From positions 1 to 34,062 of IMG/VR virus record IMGVR_UViG_3300037488_002163: a stretch of 34,062 nt of DNA, one strand, 5' to 3'. The DNA is from a virus. The notes beneath the pieces were generated by a model. The model was not told where the DNA came from. It searched no databases and saw only the letters and a list, made by a program, of their open reading frames with translations. Positions 24,289 to 29,528 of this stretch are shown one piece after another. The position numbers and the translations under genes were made by a program. The stretch's first letter is position 1. The number at the start of each line of letters is the position of its first letter.

Positions 24289-24457
24289 CCCATCCTTCTC
24301 CTAAAATTTTATTTACGCTTGCCCGTGGTACAATTATTTTTCTTCCGATTAGTGCGCATGCAATCCCAAACTGGTCCAATATTATTTTTTGGCTCTTCCT
24401 ACCATGCCTAGACGTGACAGATATTACCTCATCAGGCGTTAAATATTTATCTTTCAC
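24266..24457 (-). CDS. DUF4224-like small DNA-binding protein, 63 aa
   Basis: I chose GTG 24457, with GAGGAA 6-7 bases upstream and a GTGA overlap with the previous stop; an upstream TTG (24472) lacks a ribosome site. The sequence DKYLTPDEVISVTSRHGRKS, QFGIACALIGRKIIVPRASV follows the DUF4224 pattern (LTp.E…T.r…Q…L…GI…..G..VP), a winged-helix-like small phage protein. Probably a regulator or excision-type accessory; inference. Confidence 0.7.
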   Translation of the reverse strand: MKDKYLTPDEVISVTSRHGRKSQKIILDQFGIACALIGRKIIVPRASVNKILGEGWDEDAKTN

Positions 24458-24594
24458 TTTATTTCCTCGCAAAAATTCAGCAGGTTAATTTTTTCAAAAA
24501 GTGTTATGATTTTTTCATCCTGTGATGCCGCTTTTCCGCATAAAAAAATTAAAACGATAATACAGACAAGCAAAATTACTCGGTTAATTGCCAT
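24454..24594 (-). CDS. small membrane or secreted peptide, 46 aa
   Basis: ATG 24594 lies inside the end of the preceding gene. Residues 5-19 (RVILLVCIIVLIFLC) are a membrane helix or signal sequence with a Cys at its end, followed by a charged 27-residue tail (GKAASQDEKIITLFEK…). The IFLC end is only a weak lipobox. The stop TGA overlaps the GTG of the DUF4224-like gene. Composition and overlap on both sides support it as real; function unknown. Confidence 0.6.
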   Translation of the reverse strand: MAINRVILLVCIIVLIFLCGKAASQDEKIITLFEKINLLNFCEEIK

Positions 24595-24880
24595 TTTTTT
24601 TCACCTTTGATATTTTGTTGATATATATTTCATATTTCAGTTGGTTTTCTAACATCTCAACGCGGGTCGTGTGTTTTTTTAGCTGCGCACTGATAAAAAT
24701 CGTGGATGCAATAACGATTGCAGTACAAAGCCAGTTAAAAAAGTTTGACCACTTATCTTCTTTCGGGGGTGCAATTCTGCGCGATACATCACCGTGTTTT
24801 ATCGTTACCGTCCTTTTGTTGATGCGCAGCACGTGCGCGCCCTCCGCCTGAAGTTTTTTGGCGTATTTTTGTGGGCTCAT
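24584..24880 (-). CDS. one-pass membrane protein, 98 aa
   Basis: ATG 24880 with GGGAGG 5-10 bases upstream was chosen over a longer frame. The first 50 residues are basic (SPQKYAKKLQAEGAHVLRIN, RTVTIKHGDVSRRIAPPKED), residues about 57-76 form a membrane helix (NWLCTAIVIASTIFISAQLK), and a short charged helix follows (TRVEMLENQLKYEIYINK). A basic, cytoplasmic N-terminal domain tethered to the membrane is likely. Not spanin-like because the membrane helix is central. Overlaps both neighbours. Confidence 0.65.
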   Translation of the reverse strand: MSPQKYAKKLQAEGAHVLRINKRTVTIKHGDVSRRIAPPKEDKWSNFFNWLCTAIVIASTIFISAQLKKHTTRVEMLENQLKYEIYINKISKVKKNGN

Positions 24881-24954
24881 AAAACCTCCCTCGGCGTTAG
24901 AATTAGAAAAACACACACAGACGAGACAAAAACAAAAAGCCCAAAATATTTCAC
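24877..24954 (-). CDS. 25-residue hydrophobic peptide
   Basis: GTG 24954 is preceded by a perfect AAGGAGG with a 4-base gap. The peptide MKYFGLFVFVSSVCVFLILT plus PREVL is one membrane helix. Its TGA overlaps the ATG of the 98-residue membrane protein (ATGA), so translation is coupled. The very strong ribosome site makes it likely to be expressed; it could be a leader peptide or a small membrane effector. Confidence 0.5.
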   Translation of the reverse strand: MKYFGLFVFVSSVCVFLILTPREVL

Positions 24955-24981
24955 AAAACCTCCTTTTAATTTTTTATAAAT

Positions 24982-25001
24982 TGGCGCATTTTACTGCGCC
25001 A
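24982..25001. repeat. 7-bp stem-loop in the leftward early operon
   Basis: TGGCGCA (24982-24988), loop TTTTAC, TGCGCCA (24995-25001), between the SSB-like gene and the 25-residue peptide. On the leftward RNA it is followed by ATTTAT, not a clean T run, so it may be a partial terminator or an RNA-stability element. Confidence 0.55.
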
Positions 25002-25020
25002 GAACGCTTATTATTTCAGA

Positions 25021-25533
25021 CTAAAAAGGGATATCTTCATCATATCCAACCGCTGTTTTTTCTTTCGCTTTTGCAGACACACGCGGCTCAGGTTTAACGC
25101 CTGTCAATATTTCCTCGGCGCTTTTGCCGTCTTTCATAAAGTGGGCTATGTGTAAGCGCCCGTCTTTGTCTTCTGCTATTTCGACCTCAACTTTTAGATT
25201 AAAAAATTCAGGTATGCAGGTCTCTAGGCTGTCCTCTTTTTTCTTGCTATCAAAATTATATTTTGATATAGGCAGTTTTTTTGTGGTTGTTTTTTTGATG
25301 TTGTTAAGCATCATTAAAGATTGGATTAACCTCATTTGTGAGTTTTCTTTGCCATCACCGTTCTTGTAATAGATAGCAAACTCACGGTCAGACCCTCCAA
25401 AATCAATGCATAAAACAACACATTCGGCTAGTTTGGGGGTTCTGAATAAACGGGCATAAACAATACTCCCGTGATTAATTCCCGCCTGCGCAAACCTTTT
25501 CTCAATAACCTTGTCGGTATTTAATTCAAACAT
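25021..25533 (-). CDS. SSB-like single-stranded DNA-binding protein, 170 aa
   Basis: The last residues are YDEDIPF, an acidic tip ending in Pro-Phe as in bacterial SSB, which recruits replication and repair partners. The body is a mixed beta protein (HGSIVYARLFRTPKLAECVV, then FFNLKVEVEIAEDKDGRLHI) with a disordered Lys/Glu linker before the tip. In related phage modules this place is taken by DUF669-type SSB-like proteins. RBS AAGGAGA precedes ATG 25533. Single-strand binding is inferred. Confidence 0.7.
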   Translation of the reverse strand: MFELNTDKVIEKRFAQAGINHGSIVYARLFRTPKLAECVVLCIDFGGSDREFAIYYKNGDGKENSQMRLIQSLMMLNNIKKTTTKKLPISKYNFDSKKKEDSLETCIPEFFNLKVEVEIAEDKDGRLHIAHFMKDGKSAEEILTGVKPEPRVSAKAKEKTAVGYDEDIPF

Positions 25534-25550
25534 TTATAATCTCCTTAAAA

Positions 25551-25697
25551 TTAATCTTCGTTTTCTTCGTGTTCTGCCCGTGCCATTTCATCGGCGCGGT
25601 GCATATCATCAACTGAGGCTTCATAAAACTCAGCGGAATCGTAAAAATCTGGCCTCTCAGGTACGTCATTCAACAACCATCTGGTTGGATCCTCCAT
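25551..25697 (-). CDS. small acidic protein, 48 aa
   Basis: ATG 25697 has AAGGAG 8 bases upstream. The product is very acidic (MEDPTRWLLNDVPERPDFYD … HEENED) and would be soluble; small acidic proteins like this can mimic DNA or bind basic proteins, but nothing specific can be claimed. It lies between a coiled-coil gene and the SSB-like gene. Confidence 0.65.
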   Translation of the reverse strand: MEDPTRWLLNDVPERPDFYDSAEFYEASVDDMHRADEMARAEHEENED

Positions 25698-25702
25698 AAT
25701 AA

Positions 25703-25924
25703 TTACTCCTTAAAATTTGGAGAGGTTAAAAATTCATCTCTGACGCGTCTGCTAAAAAATTTAACAATTACCTCCCTCTCAAAAACGAGAGTTTGTATTG
25801 CCATTTCTAAAAAGCTAGCCTGTCTTGAAAGCTCGCCTGCAAGGCTTTTCTCCCCTTGCAGCGCAAAAACATCGTTATCAATTTCAATTAATGCTTTCTC
25901 TATAAAATTCAGTGGCTCAGTCAT
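25703..25924 (-). CDS. hypothetical helical protein, 73 aa
   Basis: ATG 25924 with AAGGA about 8 bases upstream was chosen over an upstream frame that reaches into the ATPase gene. The protein is mostly helix (EPLNFIEKALIEIDNDVFAL, then GELSRQASFLEMAIQTLVFE) with a basic end (FFSRRVRDEFLTSP). No family recognised. It follows the P-loop ATPase by 13 bases and may act with it. Confidence 0.6.
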   Translation of the reverse strand: MTEPLNFIEKALIEIDNDVFALQGEKSLAGELSRQASFLEMAIQTLVFEREVIVKFFSRRVRDEFLTSPNFKE

Positions 25925-25937
25925 AAATAAAATCCTT

Positions 25938-26570
25938 TTATGTGTTGGGGGTGGTTGGTTGCATACCTTTGATACCGTAAAAATTGCATATAGCTGCATC
26001 AACTAACGCTAGATCGTTGTCTATGCGATCAGAATCAAACATTTCCTCGGGGGCTTTTGCCACGCTTTGACTGTCTCGAGTCGAGAAATAATGCACCCCC
26101 ATTTCTTTTACACACCTAATCACAATCGTAAAACTTCCCTCAAGGGCAAACTTTTCTTTCAGCAATTTCCCCGCAGTTAGGGGGACGACCGCGCCGCCCT
26201 CGGCAACCTCTTCATGCATCAGAAAATAAAACCGCTTGTCGCTTTTTTCGGCAAGGGCAAAAAGCTCAAGGGTGGTTTCTGCTAAATCCAAATAGCATTG
26301 AAATTTGTCTTTTTTAGATTCAAAGATTAATTTTTTTAGCATTAAATGCTGAAAATCATCTAAGACAAAAATATCCTTGTCTTTGCTGTCAACGGCCTTT
26401 TTTATAGCGCCCTCTAATTTTTCAAGAGATTCTACAGGCCATACGACCATAGCGGTTTTTTTGAATGGCACCCTTTTTGGTATGCCTTGCAGCATTACCG
26501 CATTAGCCCCAAGCTCTTTGCATGCCCTTGTTTTACCCGCCCCAGACTGCCCAATTATTAAAATAATCAT
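25938..26570 (-). CDS. P-loop ATPase, Sak4/AAA-like, 210 aa
   Basis: Residues 7-14 (GQSGAGKT) are a Walker A, and DIFVLDDFQHL near 86-96 a Walker B. A conserved-type LLEKFALEG-like arm (KLLKEKFALEGSFTIVIR) follows. Size, early-operon position and neighbours (SSB-like, Gp157) fit the phage P-loop ATPases often called Sak4, RecA-like accessory proteins that act with SSB in strand annealing. The Sak4 name is an inference; ATP binding is clear. RBS AGGAGA. Confidence 0.8.
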   Translation of the reverse strand: MIILIIGQSGAGKTRACKELGANAVMLQGIPKRVPFKKTAMVVWPVESLEKLEGAIKKAVDSKDKDIFVLDDFQHLMLKKLIFESKKDKFQCYLDLAETTLELFALAEKSDKRFYFLMHEEVAEGGAVVPLTAGKLLKEKFALEGSFTIVIRCVKEMGVHYFSTRDSQSVAKAPEEMFDSDRIDNDLALVDAAICNFYGIKGMQPTTPNT

Positions 26571-26601
26571 ATCAATTTTCTCCTTTCGTTTACGTTTTGG
26601 A

Positions 26602-26886
26602 TCAGACCCTTAAAAGAATAAAAAACTTTAATCCGAAAGCGTGCAGATAAGCCTCAAGCGGGGCAATCAAAAATGGCGCTCCTCCGATCATTGCAGCGCC
26701 GTACCCGTTGCTATGAGCAAAAGCTGCTACCTGTCCTGCAACCGTCCTTATCAACTCCTCAGAGGGCATAGCGTTAAAAGTTAGAAGGCTTTTCAAAGCC
26801 TCCCTCTCAAGTGGGGGTAGGTTTACCACCCCCTTAGCCTCTTGCTCTTTTGTTGCTGGGTATTCGGTCAAATTTAAAATTTCCAT
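26602..26886 (-). CDS. conserved hypothetical protein (NLT..PAT / AMIGGAPFL family), 94 aa
   Basis: The start MEILNLTEYPAT and the blocks LKSLLTFNAMPSEELIR and AAMIGGAPFLIAPLE match a small family I have seen in phages and plasmids of Proteobacteria, without a known function. The glycine-rich AMIGGAPFL could bind a ligand. RBS AAAGGA lies about 9 bases upstream. It is second in the leftward early operon. Confidence 0.65.
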   Translation of the reverse strand: MEILNLTEYPATKEQEAKGVVNLPPLEREALKSLLTFNAMPSEELIRTVAGQVAAFAHSNGYGAAMIGGAPFLIAPLEAYLHAFGLKFFILLRV

Positions 26887-26902
26887 TTTTGATTATCCTT
26901 TA

Positions 26903-27175
26903 TTAAATGATCGACTCGCCAGATACCAGCCTATAAAGCTGCTCATTTTCCCAGCAGAGCCGAAGGATTCTATCCCATGAAAGCCCTACACCCCTTAGGG
27001 CCTCTATAATTAGATCATCCATGGCTGCGTGGTTTCTTTCCATAACCCTATGCACATAAGCTGAAACCTGTGCAGAGCACGGGTCCTCTGGAAGCTCTTT
27101 TCCAACGATCTCATTCATCCTCTTAATCTGCATTGGTGAGAAACCTTCTTCATGGCCAGCCGCTACATATTCCAT
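26903..27175 (-). CDS. hypothetical protein, 90 aa, first gene of the leftward early operon
   Basis: Strong RBS AAGGAGG 6 bases before ATG 27175. Soluble helical protein (SPMQIKRMNEIVGKELPEDP, then MDDLIIEALRGVGLSWDRIL) with no recognised domain. First after the promoter at 27222-27250, so probably expressed early. Confidence 0.65.
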   Translation of the reverse strand: MEYVAAGHEEGFSPMQIKRMNEIVGKELPEDPCSAQVSAYVHRVMERNHAAMDDLIIEALRGVGLSWDRILRLCWENEQLYRLVSGESII

Positions 27176-27221
27176 ATTAACCTCCTTTTGTTTAACTTAC
27201 CTTGCCGCCTTCATGTGTTAA

Positions 27222-27250
27222 ATATTAGTACATATAATAACGCCTGTAAA
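27222..27250 (-). promoter_or_regulatory. leftward early promoter
   Basis: On the minus strand TTTACA (27250-27245), a 17-base spacer, TAATAT (27227-27222). The spacer holds ATTATATGTA, a 10-mer shared with other control sites. The tandem 10-bp repeats begin directly upstream of the -35 box. Drives the operon 27175 to about 23815. Confidence 0.65.
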
Positions 27251-27310
27251 CACTTATTTGCACTTATTTGCACTTATTTGCACTTATTTGCGTTTATATG
27301 CGTTTATTTT
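27251..27310. repeat. six 10-bp tandem repeats (four exact)
   Basis: CACTTATTTG occurs four times without a gap (27251-27290), followed by two degenerate units CGTTTATATG and CGTTTATTTT. The 10-bp period puts every unit on one face of the helix. They sit between divergent promoters and could be iterons for replication or sites for an activator/repressor. Confidence 0.9.
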
Positions 27311-27333
27311 TTTTGGTTTACTTTTTGCATAGT

Positions 27334-27361
27334 TTGATATATGCGCGTGCGTGTATATAAT
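27334..27361 (+). promoter_or_regulatory. rightward promoter for the helicase gene
   Basis: TTGATA (27334-27339), a 16-base spacer, TATAAT (27356-27361). One mismatch in eleven-twelve bases. Predicted transcript start near 27368, 25 bases before ATG 27393, so the upstream in-frame start at 27351 is excluded. Confidence 0.75.
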
Positions 27362-27392
27362 AAATGCAATACTTGCAAAATGGACGCACATC

Positions 27393-28826
27393 ATGATATT
27401 AAGGGGCTACCAAACCGAGCTTGTCGACAGCGCACGGACGGCAATGCAGACTACAAAAAAAATCGTTATCGTTGCACCGACGGGCGCGGGTAAAACCGCA
27501 ATAATTATCTCAATGATAAAAACGGCGTTAGAAAAAAATAAAAAAATCTTATTTTTTGTCCATCAAAAAAAACTGATTGAGCAAACAGCGGAAGCATTAA
27601 AAAAACAGAATATTGATTTTGGATACTGGGCAGCGGGGATGCCGCGCAAGGTTAAAAACCTGATGCTGTGCATGATCCAAACATATAACCGCCGCCCGCT
27701 GCAAGTCAGCCCCGATTTAATGATCATTGATGAGGCACACAGGGCGGCATCTAACATCTACGCGGAGGCAATCAGTAAATCACAGTATTTAATAGGCTTG
27801 ACTGCAACGCCTGAGCGCACAGACGGAAAACCGCTAGGGGATTATTTTCAAAAAATAATAGAAAACACAACAATAAAAAGATTAATCAGTGAAGGTTATT
27901 TATGCAGTTATGAGCTATTCGGCGCAGATATTCACGCGGATTATTCGCGCGCTAGAACGCGTGGGGGTGATTATGACGCAAAAGAACTAGGGGAAATATT
28001 AAACAAAAACACAATCACGGGCGACGCGGTTTTACATTATAAAAAACTCGCTTACGGTAAAAAATGCGTGGTTATGTGCGTTAACGTCGAGCATGCAAAA
28101 TCAGTAGCTGAGACGTACAGATCCGCAGGAATTAGCGCCTACTATTTAGCGGGGGAGTGTTCGCCAGCTTATCAAAAATCACTGTTTAAAAAATTCGATG
28201 GAGGCGAGGTGCACGTAATAACCGCCGTAAATTTATTGATTGAGGGCGTGGATATTCCGGCTATTGAATGTGTGCAGTGGTTGCGCCCAACCAAGTCTTT
28301 TATCGTGTGGCGGCAAGGCAACGGGCGCGGGTTTAGAAACTCAGAGGGAAAATTAACCTTAATAATTTTAGATCATGTCGGCAATTATCAGCGGCACGGT
28401 TTGCCGTGTGATGATGTTGCGTGGTCGCTAGAGGGTAGAAAAAAATCAAAAAATAAAAACGAAAAAATAGAAAATATCAAAATTTGTAAATCTTGCTTTT
28501 TGGTCTATAAATCAGATATGGACGCTTGCCCACATTGCGGCGCTGAAACGCCGAAAATGGAGCGCAGAAAATACGAGACGGTAGAGGGCGAGCTGCAAAA
28601 AATAACTGAATCGAAAAGAAAGCCGCAAAAATCGCTTGAGGACATAATTGTTTATGGAATCGAAAAAGGATACAAAAACCCCGAAGCGTGGGCGGCACAC
28701 ATCAACGCAAGCAGACAAAAAAGAAAGCCGACAAAAGAAGATTTTAGCCACGCCAAAAAGCTCCGAGAAAAAATTGATGCTAGAAATAATGCTTTATCTA
28801 GCGTCGCGTTCAATCCTGATTTTTAG
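27393..28826 (+). CDS. SF2 DEAD/DEAH-box helicase with zinc ribbon, 477 aa
   Basis: ATP-driven nucleic-acid translocase for phage replication. Motif I APTGAGKT (28-35), motif II DEAH (113-116), motif III TATPERTDG (137-145), and motif VI RQGNGRGFR. After the helicase core a CKSC…CPHC zinc ribbon (near 364-384), then a basic helical tail. I chose ATG 27393 because the promoter -10 lies at 27356; its ribosome site is weak (possible leaderless-like or CsrA-type control). It overlaps the VRR-NUC gene. Confidence 0.9.
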   Translation: MILRGYQTELVDSARTAMQTTKKIVIVAPTGAGKTAIIISMIKTALEKNKKILFFVHQKKLIEQTAEALKKQNIDFGYWAAGMPRKVKNLMLCMIQTYNRRPLQVSPDLMIIDEAHRAASNIYAEAISKSQYLIGLTATPERTDGKPLGDYFQKIIENTTIKRLISEGYLCSYELFGADIHADYSRARTRGGDYDAKELGEILNKNTITGDAVLHYKKLAYGKKCVVMCVNVEHAKSVAETYRSAGISAYYLAGECSPAYQKSLFKKFDGGEVHVITAVNLLIEGVDIPAIECVQWLRPTKSFIVWRQGNGRGFRNSEGKLTLIILDHVGNYQRHGLPCDDVAWSLEGRKKSKNKNEKIENIKICKSCFLVYKSDMDACPHCGAETPKMERRKYETVEGELQKITESKRKPQKSLEDIIVYGIEKGYKNPEAWAAHINASRQKRKPTKEDFSHAKKLREKIDARNNALSSVAFNPDF

Positions 28827-29079
28827 GAATAACGTCGGGACGGCGCAAACAGTGCGCGGGGAGTTCATCCGTTTTGGACTGTGCGTTGGTTCATCTGATT
28901 TAATAGGCATACTACAAGATGGGCGTTTTTTGGCGATTGAGTGCAAATCCGCGACGGGTAAAGCCACGCCTGAACAAATCGGGTTTATTCATGCAATCAA
29001 TAAATCGGGCGGCGTTGCCGGAATTTGCCGCAGCGTTGACGATGTAAAAGCATTGGTGCAGGGCGTGAGTTCCCTGTGA
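28777..29079 (+). CDS. VRR-NUC domain nuclease, 100 aa
   Basis: A minimal VRR-NUC: GSSDLIGI with the catalytic Asp, DGRFLAIECKSATGK with Glu-x-Lys, and TPEQIGFIHAINKSGGVAGI with the conserved Gln and Gly. These nucleases act on branched DNA in phage replication and recombination. ATG 28777 is the best start (the conserved fold begins at once); a longer in-frame reading from 28648 is all Lys-rich and lies inside the helicase gene. It overlaps the helicase by 50 bases. Confidence 0.88.
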   Translation: MLEIMLYLASRSILIFRNNVGTAQTVRGEFIRFGLCVGSSDLIGILQDGRFLAIECKSATGKATPEQIGFIHAINKSGGVAGICRSVDDVKALVQGVSSL

Positions 29080-29100
29080 CTGCTAGGGCGTCACAGGTTT
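29073..29100 (+). terminator. terminator overlapping the VRR-NUC stop
   Basis: CCTGTGAC (29073-29080) and GTCACAGG (29090-29097) form a perfect 8-bp stem with a 9-base loop, followed by TTTTAAT. The stop codon TGA (29077-29079) lies inside the stem. It separates the rightward pair from the convergent leftward gene at 29152. Confidence 0.7.
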
Positions 29101-29151
29101 TAATAATCTGGGAGATCAAAGGTTTCGCAGGATAACTAATTCATCATTCAA

Positions 29152-29505
29152 CTATTTTTCCAAATCCTCAAAAAAATCAATTGAACGCCAACACTTTGAC
29201 GCGTCAACAACGCACTGAGACGCGAAAATTAAAACTTCGCGGCTAAAATCTTCAAGCAATGCTGGGGGAACAATAAACTTTTTATTTTCAGACAGATATC
29301 GTGACATTTTATATTGCAAAATAATTGATTCAAGCCTTATCTCTTTAACGCCAAACCAAGCATCGACCTGAATACTTAGCCGGTTTTCTAACGAGAGAGT
29401 GCAGCTAAAAACCGTCTTGTCTTTTTCATTATTTTTTAATAATTCATCGTATTCATTTTGGTTTTCAACTACAAACGATACCGCCATAAAATTTAATATC
29501 TCCAT
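29152..29505 (-). CDS. hypothetical protein, 117 aa
   Basis: Soluble mixed alpha/beta protein (MAVSFVVENQNEYDELLKNN, then LSIQVDAWFGVKEIRLESII) with no recognised family. It starts inside or just after a 17-bp tandem duplication that also contains the primase stop. ATG 29505 and ATG 29487 both have GGAG 11-12 bases upstream, so the first six residues are uncertain. It is downstream of the primase on one transcript. Confidence 0.6.
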   Translation of the reverse strand: MEILNFMAVSFVVENQNEYDELLKNNEKDKTVFSCTLSLENRLSIQVDAWFGVKEIRLESIILQYKMSRYLSENKKFIVPPALLEDFSREVLIFASQCVVDASKCWRSIDFFEDLEK

Positions 29506-29528
29506 TTTTATAATATCTCCATTTTTAT
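29495..29528. repeat. tandem 17-bp duplication at a gene junction
   Basis: AATATCTCCATTTTTAT occurs twice without a gap (29495-29511 and 29512-29528). On the coding strand it repeats ATAAAAATGGAGATATT, so the primase end (…KMEIL) and the start of the next protein (MEILNF) match. Confidence 0.95.

Noticed and set aside
24584-24880. Rz/Rz1 spanin pair with the 46-residue frame
   Set aside because: The membrane helix is central rather than N-terminal, the lipobox is poor, and the genes lie in the early rather than the lysis region.
27251-27310. CRISPR array
   Set aside because: The repeats are 10 bp with no spacers and no cas gene is present.
27351-27392. Upstream start at 27351 for the helicase
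   Set aside because: It lies before the TATAAT box (27356-27361), so it would not be on the mRNA; helicase homology begins right after ATG 27393.
28648-28776. Longer N-terminus of the VRR-NUC protein
   Set aside because: The extension is a Lys-rich shadow of the helicase gene with no ribosome site.
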